Shown in pieces: positions 1-6,287 of a stretch of 6,287 bases of DNA. Numbering within the stretch: the stretch's first letter is position 1; each line of letters opens with the position of its first letter. Under the pieces are notes generated by a model, which saw nothing but the letters and a program-made list of their open reading frames with translations, had not been told where the DNA came from and searched no databases. A program made the translations under genes and the position numbers. Source of the DNA: JBFIHZ01 sp041601535 (lineage in GTDB: Bacteria; Pseudomonadota; Gammaproteobacteria; Xanthomonadales; SZUA-36); assembly GCA_041601535.1 (NCBI GenBank), contig JBFIHZ010000257.1:1-6287 (forward strand). The letters run 5' to 3'.

Positions 1-594
1 ATTCTCGGAAATGGGGAGACGGTAGTCGATTGACTCTTTGACGATTGTTGGGTTGTTTTCCCGGGTCCACTCGTAGCCTTGCGATGACTCATATGGCTCG
101 ATTAAGTATCTTTCGAAAAAAAACTTTTCACCTTCCGACACACCCGGACTTTCATCATATATTTTTTTGTATGACTGCCGAATGCGCTCCATTCGTTCAG
201 CCAGATCCTGTTCAAGCAGGTTGGCTTCACTCTCACCAGTTATTACAATCACGCGCAAAGAGTAATCGGTTACATTTTTTTTGAAGAACCCTCCCCAGCG
301 GCGCTCCCAGTCAAACCCAATCACCCGGTGACTGAATTTTGCCTTTTCGCTGACGGGTACATCTACAACCTGGTCCTTATGCCCTCTTTCCAATACGGGC
401 ACCCTTATTACTGACGAGCCCCACTTGGCTTTGTCCGGAATGGAAAAGATAATCTGCCTCTCATAACCATTAATGGTTATCTCACTCCATTGCTGCTTGT
501 CCGGCTTGTCCAGCCAGGACCAGGGTTCGGCTTGAGCTGATTGAACCAGCGAGAGAATCAACATAGCAGGCAATCCGAATTTTATCATTCGCAT
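1..594 (-). CDS. Secreted immunity-like protein, second copy (3' end outside window)
   Basis: This open frame of 198 codons runs off the left edge with no stop. The product starts MRMIKFGLPAML and has a Sec signal peptide (charged start, hydrophobic residues about 4-17, AQA before a cut near residue 22). The mature part begins EPWSWLDKP. By eye about 95 of 175 mature positions match the protein at 1475-2200. The conserved core includes IGFDWERRWGGFFK (about 92-105), TDYSLRV (109-115), FFFE, IEPY and RLPIS near the edge, so about 45 residues are probably missing. The start at 594 is chosen because GGGAGG lies 9 bases upstream. An in-frame ATG at 621 lacks such a site, and ATG 588 is possible. 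I do not recognise a named family. Being a copy of the gene directly behind an RHS toxin, it is probably a second or orphan immunity protein acting in the periplasm (inference). Confidence 0.85.
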   Translation of the reverse strand, partial: MRMIKFGLPAMLILSLVQSAQAEPWSWLDKPDKQQWSEITINGYERQIIFSIPDKAKWGSSVIRVPVLERGHKDQVVDVPVSEKAKFSHRVIGFDWERRWGGFFKKNVTDYSLRVIVITGESEANLLEQDLAERMERIRQSYKKIYDESPGVSEGEKFFFERYLIEPYESSQGYEWTRENNPTIVKESIDYRLPISEN

Positions 595-603
595 ATCTCG
601 CCA

Positions 604-609
604 CCTCCC
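604..609 (-). promoter_or_regulatory. Ribosome binding site GGGAGG for the second immunity-like gene
   Basis: GGGAGG on the minus strand ends 9 bases before ATG 594. It decides the start against the upstream in-frame ATG at 621, which would place this motif inside the coding region. Confidence 0.7.
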
Positions 610-624
610 AATATTCAACATGGC

Positions 625-727
625 CTAAACCAAAAGCACCTTGCCAAGCGCCAAGTCTTTTGCGTTGTCGTGTATGTCTTTACCTATCGGAACATTGTTA
701 AAGCCAGTGTCTTCCTGTACGTAAGCA
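625..727 (-). pseudogene. Possible 3' remnant of a lost gene (about 34 codons plus stop)
   Basis: Between the lipoprotein stop and the second immunity-like gene, one minus-strand frame stays open to a TAG at 625-627, while the other two frames hit stops. It reads protein-like: AYVQEDTGFNNVPIGKDI, then HDNAKDLALGKVLLV. The same frame continues open upstream over the end of the lipoprotein gene to about 819, but there it overlaps that gene, and no good ribosome site or start is visible. The frame is also the same as the gene at 1-594, separated from it by the TAG and ten further codons. The reading could be the tail of a displaced toxin tip or of another cassette gene. It could also be chance, because 35 codons is short. 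I recognise no family. It does not resemble the C-terminus of the present RHS toxin. Confidence 0.35.
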
Positions 728-1354
728 TCAAAATGGTCGGAATCGAAAATATTGATGATTGAAAGAATTGATGGGCGGTTTGCGCCTGGATTTATACGGG
801 CCGAATGAATAAATGGCAATCAATGAGCCATCTTGAGCTCTTCTCAGCTGTCTGCGAATTTGGCCATTCAGACTAGACCCTTCAATTTGGCCATATTCAG
901 TCATGTCCGGGAAATCAATTGAACCATCCTCACAACGAAAGTCTCCTTCTTCAGACCTGAATGTGAATGATGACAGAGCCGTTCCATCGGCCCAATAATT
1001 GGAGAAAATAAATACATCTGCCGACAATTGCTCAATGATTATCGGGGAACCCGCCTGATCCGGTTGCAGCGCTTCGTTGGTTGACTTTTCCGCCAGGCTG
1101 AAAGGAATAACCTGGTAAAAATCCGTTTCACTCCCTTCCAGAAATATACTTTCTCCTGATTTCCATGAGTACTTTTCTGGCTTTCTTTTATATTGCCCAG
1201 ATATATCCGGGCAGTTACTGGCTCCGAAGCGTTGAATGCTGTATTCACCCCACATTGCCGGCAAATGTGGTGGTTGCGGCATCGATAACGAAGCCGGTGC
1301 CTGACACCCCATCAACATGCAAGAGGTTACGGCACAGCAGACAACACGTTTCAT
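728..1354 (-). CDS. Outer-membrane-type lipoprotein of unknown function
   Basis: The 208-residue product starts MKRVVCCAVTSCMLMGC. The lipobox is LMGC with the lipidated cysteine at residue 17, and Gln at the next position (not Asp), which favours sorting to the outer membrane. The start is supported by GAGGAG 8 bases upstream. The mature protein is soluble-looking, with an early CPDISGQY motif (about 48-55) and an aromatic-basic C-terminus ending FRFRPF. A short cysteine-aspartate-glycine-tyrosine motif near the start of the mature part is common in small uncharacterised lipoproteins, but I cannot assign a family. It lies 120 bases after the 241-residue gene on the same strand, and that gap holds no clear terminator or gene. 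It sits between two copies of a probable immunity gene behind an RHS toxin, so an envelope immunity or accessory role is plausible (inference). Codons 1-70 or so also carry unrelated overlapping frames that I treat as shadows. Confidence 0.85.
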   Translation of the reverse strand: MKRVVCCAVTSCMLMGCQAPASLSMPQPPHLPAMWGEYSIQRFGASNCPDISGQYKRKPEKYSWKSGESIFLEGSETDFYQVIPFSLAEKSTNEALQPDQAGSPIIIEQLSADVFIFSNYWADGTALSSFTFRSEEGDFRCEDGSIDFPDMTEYGQIEGSSLNGQIRRQLRRAQDGSLIAIYSFGPYKSRRKPPINSFNHQYFRFRPF

Positions 1355-1362
1355 CGCGCGGG

Positions 1363-1368
1363 CTCCTC
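1363..1368 (-). promoter_or_regulatory. Ribosome binding site GAGGAG for the lipoprotein gene
   Basis: GAGGAG on the minus strand lies 8 bases before ATG 1354, a normal spacing. It supports independent translation of the lipoprotein, and this start places a complete signal peptide and lipobox at the N-terminus. Confidence 0.7.
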
Positions 1369-1474
1369 ATGGCAAACAAATCACTGGTAGCCAAGGCGCA
1401 TATATCCAGAAAGCCAACGGGAGTATTCGACACCACGATCAGAGTCATTTTGAAAACTCACTTTTTGCGCGACG

Positions 1475-2200
1475 CTATTCTGTATAGGGGTCTGGAATAA
1501 TCCTCACCGTGTCGAGAATTTTACGGCTCAGTGCCTTTCTGCGCTCCAGCCACTCCTGTGATTTTTTTGGGCCTTTGACTTCCATGCGGTAATAAAACGA
1601 GAAAATCAGTTCTCGGTTGTCTGAGATCGGCAATCTGAAATCCTCATGCTCTTTCACGACTGTTGGTGCATTTTCTTTGGTCCATACGTATGGCTGGGAA
1701 GAGTGATATGGCTCTATTTTGAACTTTTCGAAAAAGAAATCCCGATTTCCAATCGTAACTGGAGTTGAAAACCGCGCCATAAAATATTCCCGGACAGCTT
1801 CCATTCGTTGATGCACGCTTTTATCCAGTAATTTATAGCTTTCGTCTGTCAATGTGACGTAAACCCTTAGTGAATAATCAGTAACATCTCTTTTGAAGAA
1901 GCCTCCCCAGCGTCGTTCCCAATCAAAGCCTATGATCAGGTTGCTCTCTTTGTTTAACGAACTTAAAGCAACATCAATAATCTGGTTTTTCTGATTTTGC
2001 TCTAACTTCGGAACCCTTATCACGCGGGCTCCTGATTTCGCCCTATCGGGTATAGCAAAGACAATCCGACGATCATAGCCATTTATCTCAACCTGGCTCC
2101 ATTCCTGTTTTTCCGGCTTATCGAGCCAGGACCAGGGGTCGGCTGTGGCTATATCCGGTATCAAAAGCATGCAAAAGACATATAAATGCAAGAGCTTCAT
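1475..2200 (-). CDS. Secreted probable immunity protein for the RHS hydrolase tip
   Basis: The 241-residue product has a Sec signal peptide (MKLLHLYVFCMLLIPDIATA, cut after ATA at about residue 20). The mature protein starts DPWSWLDKPE and has no further membrane segment. Conserved blocks shared with the second copy at 1-594 are IGFDWERRWGGFFK (90-103), TDYSLRV (107-113), FFFE (155-158), IEPY (162-165) and RLPIS (189-193). The C-terminus is basic and helix-like (about 211-232) and ends in PDPYTE. The gene begins 4 bases after the RHS stop. Its weak ribosome site (GAGA) lies in the last toxin codons, so translation is probably coupled to the toxin. A small gene touching the 3' end of a polymorphic toxin is classically its immunity gene. 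An exported form suits a toxin acting on the membrane or in the periplasm. I recognise no named family; the function is inferred from context. Confidence 0.8.
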   Translation of the reverse strand: MKLLHLYVFCMLLIPDIATADPWSWLDKPEKQEWSQVEINGYDRRIVFAIPDRAKSGARVIRVPKLEQNQKNQIIDVALSSLNKESNLIIGFDWERRWGGFFKRDVTDYSLRVYVTLTDESYKLLDKSVHQRMEAVREYFMARFSTPVTIGNRDFFFEKFKIEPYHSSQPYVWTKENAPTVVKEHEDFRLPISDNRELIFSFYYRMEVKGPKKSQEWLERRKALSRKILDTVRIIPDPYTE

Positions 2201-2204
2201 AGAG

Positions 2205-5200
2205 TTATCTCGGACACAGATTTACCCGGACACCACAGGGCGTAGTATGTGGACTAAGTGATGCTTGAGAGCTAAACAAGTAAGGTGATCGGACCAATGC
2301 TACCGGTAGGCGAATCGGATTGATCAGGATGTTGGCTCCCAATACCGCATTCACTGCATCTCCAAACTGAGCTCGGTTGATGATGGAGAGATTTACACGT
2401 TTAGCCAAGCTGGCTGAGGTAAACAAGTTGTTCAAAGGAGCTCCATGAAGATGAACAACCCCAACTGATTTAAGACTTATGCCGGCATCGGCTGCATATC
2501 GAAGTGCACTTGCAGTGATTGCTCCACCCTGACTGTGGCCAATCAATTGCAACCCTGTTATGCCGTTGGCTGAAGCTTCTCCAATAGCCCTACCCAGATT
2601 TTTAGCCATTTGTGAATGGATCGCACCAGTATAAGCACCCCAAATATCAATTGATGTTTCGAAAATGTCAGAACCAAAACTTACTGACGTATTGAAGTTC
2701 AAAACATAACTGGACGCGGCACCTTGGAGTTGGGCAACCTGTGTAGTTCCATTCCTAACAGCATCTCCAAACATGTTTTTAATACCGTTAGTGAATACAT
2801 AATCTCCATTTTGCAATTGATCTGCGGATATTCGCATTGCTGATTCAAACCTTCCATTGGGAGCAACCGCGATACGGTATAACCCTGGCTCTGGCTCTAC
2901 ACCAGGGCCGAAGAGCCTGTCCATTTGTTCTTTTGTCGGTGTGATTTTTTCCACATCCAATTCCACTTTCAGTTTCCCGAAATTATCAAATGCTTTTGAA
3001 ATACCATAGGTGACACCCGCAATAAATGCACCCCTGACTGCCCCTTTGGTGCCACCCGTGATGGCGCCGGTGATAAATCCGGTGATGACAAATTGTGCAA
3101 ACGCACTCTGGATATCCAGGTACATGGCCAGCAATCCGCCGGCGCCCGGCAGCAGAAAGCCGATCGCCACGGCGGCTATTGTCCTTCCCCATTTCTTGAT
3201 AAAGCGGCTGAAGCTGAAGTGGCCGGTGGGGTCGGTATAGCTCAGCGGGTTGTTCAGCACGTAGCTGTAACGGTTCAGTGACTGGCTGTCTTTTGGTGAC
3301 TGCACAAACGGGTCGGCTTGCAGGAAGCGGCCGAGTTTCGGGTCGTAGATGCGGCCGTTCATATGGATGATGCCGAGCCCGTCGGCGTGTTCGTGGCCGG
3401 TAAAGCCACGGGTGGTTTCGGCGTTGACCAGGCCCAGGCTGGCCCAGGGCAGTGGGCTCCAGTTATCGGCTGTCCTGCGTTCGCCGAAGGCACTGAAGCT
3501 CATCAGCACGGCGTCTGCCGCCTGCCCGGATGCGGTGGTCAGCGCATGGGTCGAACCCAGATGGTCCTTGACCAGATAGCGTACTTGCTGCTGATCGGTT
3601 TCGGGGTAGTAACTGGCGATCACCAGGCTGCCAACATGGCGCTTGAAGTATGGCTGCCCGCCTGCGGCCTGGATGCGTTCGGTGGTACCGAGATACCAGG
3701 TGGTTTTCTGCTGGTCGACCGCATTATCGTCGATGCGCTTGATGCGCTGGTTGCCAATACCATAGACAAATTCGGTAAATTCATTGTCGCGGCTGATGCG
3801 CGTTGGCTTGTCGAACACGCTGTAGCTGATGCTGCGGCCATCGCCGGATGAAACCTGGTTGCCATTGGCATCGTATGCATGGCTGACGCCGCCGGCATAG
3901 GTGACGGCATGCGGGCCCGCGCCATTCTGCCCGTAGGCATAACTGCCGACATCGGACTTGTAAGTGATGTTGCCGGACGGGTCGTATTGCAATGCGAGGG
4001 TATTTTGTGAAGCGGCTCCTGCAACTGACAGGAACACGTCTTCCAGCCGGTTCAGCAGGTCGTATTGAAACGTTTCGTGAAGATCATTGGCAGCCGAAGT
4101 GTCGTGCCGGTACAGCAGATTGCCCGCCACATCAAAGCCATACTCGACGTATTGCAGTTCCAGCCCGTCCGCATCGTAGGCTTCCAGCACTTCGACGTGG
4201 CCATTAACCGCGTGATAACTGGCAAATACCTCCACCCCGTTATTGAATTCCATGTGGGTGATGTTGCCGCGTGCATCCATGCCGCGCATGGTCTGGTAAG
4301 GCAGGCCTTCGGTGCCTTCACGGGCCTCCCTGAGTACCTCTACATAGCCCTGGTTATCGTAGTGATAACGCACACCGCGCGAATCGCCGGACGCATCAAA
4401 CTGCTGGAATACCCGGCCAAATTGGTCATAGGTGACGCTCTCGGCCAGTTGCAGACCGTCCACAGTGGTGCTGTTGACGTCTGGGCGGCCGAAGGTGTCG
4501 TAGAAAACATCCCGGCGATGAATAACGTCACCACTCTCACCGTGCAGGTAGGTCACCGACCTGGCCTGACCCTTGCCGGTGATGCCAGACAGCGTGCTGT
4601 TCTGCCACTCGGTGATTTCATGGTTCTGAATGACGCCACCCGAGCCGGTCAGCCCCTGCACGCCGCTGAGTTCCCTCCTGTCGGTCACCCGGCCCAGCAA
4701 GTCGTAAGTAAAATCAATCGCCTGCTGCTTGCTGTCGAGCTGGCGGACCAGTTCGCCCAGCGCATTGTAGGCGTATTGCCAGTAGCCCTTGTCCGGATCA
4801 CTCAGGCTGGTCTTATGACCCACGTGGTTGTAGACGGTGGTGGTCACTGCGCCATCCGCACCCGTGATGCTGATCAGGTTACCGATGGCGTTGTACGCGT
4901 AACTGGCCTGACCACAAGCGTTGTCATAAACCTCAATGATCTCACCCAGGGCATTGTGTATTTCCAGCCGGGTTTGCCCCAGCCCGTTGCTGACCGCAGT
5001 CATGCGCGGGCCGCCTGTGACACAGCCCCCGGCGGCGGCGTCGTAGTCATATAGCTGGTCATTGCCACCAGCCACCAGCACGGAATCCACCCGGCCCAGC
5101 TGATCATAGGCCGTGCGGTTCCAGTAGCGGCTGTCGCCGGCAAAATAGGGTTCGGACACCCGCTCGGGCCGGCCGGCATCATCGTAGTAGCGGTCAACAT

Positions 5201-6287
5201 AAATCATGCTGCCGCCAAAACCCGCCGTGACCTTGCGGATTTCCCGCCCCAGCACATCGGAACACACGTAGGTGTCGGCCTGCCCTCCGCTGGTGGTCGC
5301 GCTGTAATACACCGTATCACCCGACGGGCAGTGGTTGCCGGCACCCCGGCGCTGCACGGTACGGCTCCAAGCGCCGGTTTCGGTGTAGCTGATAAACAAG
5401 CGGCCCATCAGGTCCGCTGCTGAAAGCGTCACTACGTCATTTATATCCGCCGAACGCAGGGGATTGCCGTAGGCATCCCAGGCTTCAAGTTTGCTCTCAA
5501 CCTGGTTATAGGCGTTACGGGTTTCCACCACGAATCGCCCCCATGGGTCGTACAGTTGAACGCTCTGCCTGGCAGCCATTCCGGCGCCCGTCACGGTAGT
5601 GATTGTGCGGTTGCCAAAGTCATCGCGCTGGTGGCTGGTCTGAACCCGGTAGCTGCCGGAGTCAGGCTCCACGATCTCCTGCTCCAGCATGCCGGTCTGG
5701 TTGTTGTATATAAACGCCGAGGTGCGGGTCAGTGCGGGCTGGCCGGGCCGCTGATGCGTCACCGAGCTGCGTGTCACACGGCCGAGCAACCACCGGTTGG
5801 TATCCGGCGGCATATACTGGTGAAGGGTCAGCCTGCTGAGGGTTTCTTCGTTGGCATCGCCGGCATAGGTCAACTCACTCGCTGCTGTAATGTCACCGTA
5901 GCTGTCGAAGGTGTTTTGCACATACGTCTTGCGAGCTACTTCGCCCTGCAACGTATAACGCCGCTCCAGCGCGCGGCTCAGAACCGGCAGCACCCGTTCA
6001 GACCCGGCTACGGTATTGACCGTTGACCACTGATTCACCGTATGGCTGAGCAGGCTGCCACCCACCGACGGCGGCGGCGTGTTCTGGTCCACCAGCGGCC
6101 AGGCTGGCGGGCTCAGGCTGTTGGGGTTGCTGATGGACTGAAATTTCTGGCTGCTGCCGACGGCGGCGCGCAGTGTTTCCACCGGCCGGCCGATATAGGG
6201 AAAGTCCTGCCGGTAACGCGTATTGCTTCGAATACCGGCTTGCGGGTCCCAGCTGATCCACTCCGCAAACCCCAGAAAGCCGCGGCC
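2205..6287 (-). CDS. RHS/YD-repeat polymorphic toxin with serine-hydrolase tip (5' end outside window)
   Basis: The frame is open from the right edge to TAA at 2205-2207: 1360 residues in the window, numbered here from the edge. The GTG at 6182 is an internal valine, because 35 codons before it read as conserved protein (GRGFLGF, then TRYRQDFPYIGRPVETL), a block typical of large Tc/SpvB-like RHS proteins. YD repeats fill roughly residues 110-900 (YDPWGRF, YDLLGRV, YDPSGNI). The RHS-associated core follows: DHLGST (908-913), MNGRIYDPKLGRFLQADPF (from 976) and DPTGH (1019-1023). A hydrophobic glycine-rich stretch (about 1036-1099) leads to the tip with GHSQGG (Ser1252), possible partners Asp1310 and His1347. 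In this family the repeats form a closed shell around the tip, and the core end is an autocleavage region. The tip is probably a lipase-type toxin used against competitors; substrate and secretion route cannot be read here. No frameshift is present. Confidence 0.95.
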   Translation of the reverse strand, partial: GRGFLGFAEWISWDPQAGIRSNTRYRQDFPYIGRPVETLRAAVGSSQKFQSISNPNSLSPPAWPLVDQNTPPPSVGGSLLSHTVNQWSTVNTVAGSERVLPVLSRALERRYTLQGEVARKTYVQNTFDSYGDITAASELTYAGDANEETLSRLTLHQYMPPDTNRWLLGRVTRSSVTHQRPGQPALTRTSAFIYNNQTGMLEQEIVEPDSGSYRVQTSHQRDDFGNRTITTVTGAGMAARQSVQLYDPWGRFVVETRNAYNQVESKLEAWDAYGNPLRSADINDVVTLSAADLMGRLFISYTETGAWSRTVQRRGAGNHCPSGDTVYYSATTSGGQADTYVCSDVLGREIRKVTAGFGGSMIYVDRYYDDAGRPERVSEPYFAGDSRYWNRTAYDQLGRVDSVLVAGGNDQLYDYDAAAGGCVTGGPRMTAVSNGLGQTRLEIHNALGEIIEVYDNACGQASYAYNAIGNLISITGADGAVTTTVYNHVGHKTSLSDPDKGYWQYAYNALGELVRQLDSKQQAIDFTYDLLGRVTDRRELSGVQGLTGSGGVIQNHEITEWQNSTLSGITGKGQARSVTYLHGESGDVIHRRDVFYDTFGRPDVNSTTVDGLQLAESVTYDQFGRVFQQFDASGDSRGVRYHYDNQGYVEVLREAREGTEGLPYQTMRGMDARGNITHMEFNNGVEVFASYHAVNGHVEVLEAYDADGLELQYVEYGFDVAGNLLYRHDTSAANDLHETFQYDLLNRLEDVFLSVAGAASQNTLALQYDPSGNITYKSDVGSYAYGQNGAGPHAVTYAGGVSHAYDANGNQVSSGDGRSISYSVFDKPTRISRDNEFTEFVYGIGNQRIKRIDDNAVDQQKTTWYLGTTERIQAAGGQPYFKRHVGSLVIASYYPETDQQQVRYLVKDHLGSTHALTTASGQAADAVLMSFSAFGERRTADNWSPLPWASLGLVNAETTRGFTGHEHADGLGIIHMNGRIYDPKLGRFLQADPFVQSPKDSQSLNRYSYVLNNPLSYTDPTGHFSFSRFIKKWGRTIAAVAIGFLLPGAGGLLAMYLDIQSAFAQFVITGFITGAITGGTKGAVRGAFIAGVTYGISKAFDNFGKLKVELDVEKITPTKEQMDRLFGPGVEPEPGLYRIAVAPNGRFESAMRISADQLQNGDYVFTNGIKNMFGDAVRNGTTQVAQLQGAASSYVLNFNTSVSFGSDIFETSIDIWGAYTGAIHSQMAKNLGRAIGEASANGITGLQLIGHSQGGAITASALRYAADAGISLKSVGVVHLHGAPLNNLFTSASLAKRVNLSIINRAQFGDAVNAVLGANILINPIRLPVALVRSPYLFSSQASLSPHTTPCGVRVNLCPR
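2208..2999 (-). other. Toxin tip: predicted alpha/beta-hydrolase (lipase-like) domain
   Basis: This covers the last 264 or so residues of the RHS protein. FTNGI (1165-1169) resembles the first strand and oxyanion region of lipase-like toxin tips. LQLIGHSQGG follows a hydrophobic strand and carries the GxSxG nucleophile (Ser1252). VVHLHGAP is the next strand, with the FGDAVN aspartate (1310) and SPHTT histidine (1347) in the right order for a Ser-Asp-His triad. The motif order is seen; the triad assignment is inferred. The DNA is lower in GC than the RHS core. Substrate (phospholipid, other ester or amide) is unknown. Confidence 0.7.
3000..3216 (-). other. Glycine-rich hydrophobic linker between RHS core and hydrolase tip
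   Basis: Residues about 1024-1096 follow DPTGH directly. They hold a hydrophobic run (TIAAVAIGFLLPGAGGLLAM) and then a glycine-zipper-like series (FITGAITGGTKGAVRGAFIAG). Such segments are common between RHS cores and toxin tips. They may insert in the target membrane or help pack the tip within the shell (inference). The DNA is still GC-rich like the core (67% at 3121-3180). Confidence 0.6.
3567..5960 (-). repeat. YD-repeat array of the RHS protein
   Basis: Degenerate repeats at protein level of the form YDxxGRVxxxxxxxG or YNxxGN. Examples are YDPWGRF (residue 246), YDQLGRV, YNALGEL, YDLLGRV, YDTFGRP, YDQFGRV, DARGNI, YDLLNRL, YDPSGNI (768) and YDANGNQ. They are too diverged to be DNA repeats. 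Together they build the beta-sheet shell known from RHS and TcC structures. The boundaries given are approximate. Confidence 0.85.

Noticed and set aside
463..480. Perfect 18-base palindrome ATAACCATTAATGGTTAT, a possible operator
   Set aside because: It lies inside the coding region of the second immunity-like gene (residues ITINGY). It is not kept at DNA level in the paralogous gene and is followed by no T-run, so chance is the simplest reading.
1245..1448. Minus-strand frame of 67 codons starting in the gap after the 241-residue gene
   Set aside because: Half of it overlaps the start of the lipoprotein gene in another frame, and its product has no recognisable motif. The lipoprotein start is far better supported.
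1165..1500. Plus-strand frame of 111 codons over the lipoprotein gene and the gap behind it
   Set aside because: It is antisense to a lipoprotein gene with a good ribosome site, signal peptide and lipobox. Its own product shows no recognisable feature.
4065..5054. Long open frame of 329 codons on the plus strand opposite the RHS gene
   Set aside because: It lies fully antisense to a clearly conserved YD-repeat region. GC-rich coding DNA often leaves such frames open. No domain or ribosome site supports it.
3567..5960. Periodic repeats as a possible CRISPR or tandem DNA repeat
   Set aside because: The periodicity is at protein level (YD repeats) with strongly diverged DNA and uneven spacing.
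6180..6182. GTG as the start codon of the RHS gene
   Set aside because: The frame is open upstream to the window edge and encodes conserved residues (QDFPYIGRP) directly before it, so this is an internal valine.

Overview
The window reads entirely on the minus strand, so gene order runs from right to left. It holds the C-terminal part of a very large RHS/YD-repeat polymorphic toxin and three small genes behind it. All three small genes encode exported proteins: two Sec signal peptides with AxA cleavage sites and one lipobox. This points to a Gram-negative host. The RHS type and the codon and GC style suggest a gammaproteobacterium, but the sequence does not let me name a genus.

Layout in the direction of transcription. 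(1) 6287 to 2205: RHS protein, 1360 codons in the window, entering from outside the right edge. It starts with a motif typical of large Tc/SpvB-like RHS proteins, runs through about 800 residues of YD repeats and the RHS-associated core (DHLGST to DPTGH), then a glycine-rich hydrophobic stretch, and ends in a tip with a GHSQGG serine-hydrolase nucleophile elbow. (2) 2200 to 1475: a secreted 241-residue protein starting 4 bases after the toxin stop, the leading candidate for the immunity protein. (3) 1354 to 728: a 208-residue lipoprotein of unknown function. (4) 727 to 625: a short, protein-like open stretch that may be the tail of a lost gene. (5) 594 to 1: a second, diverged copy of the 241-residue protein, cut by the left window edge.

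Working model (inference): the RHS shell delivers a lipase-like tip to the envelope of a competitor. Exported proteins encoded behind it protect the producer at the same site, outside the cytoplasm. The duplicated immunity-like gene and the possible gene remnant look like the layered cassette that tip exchange leaves at RHS loci. The RHS core is GC-rich (67-68% in sampled 60-base blocks). The tip and the small genes are clearly lower (roughly 32-55%), with the change near position 3000.

No RNA gene, insertion sequence, CRISPR array or convincing terminator or promoter was seen. No gene was found on the plus strand.
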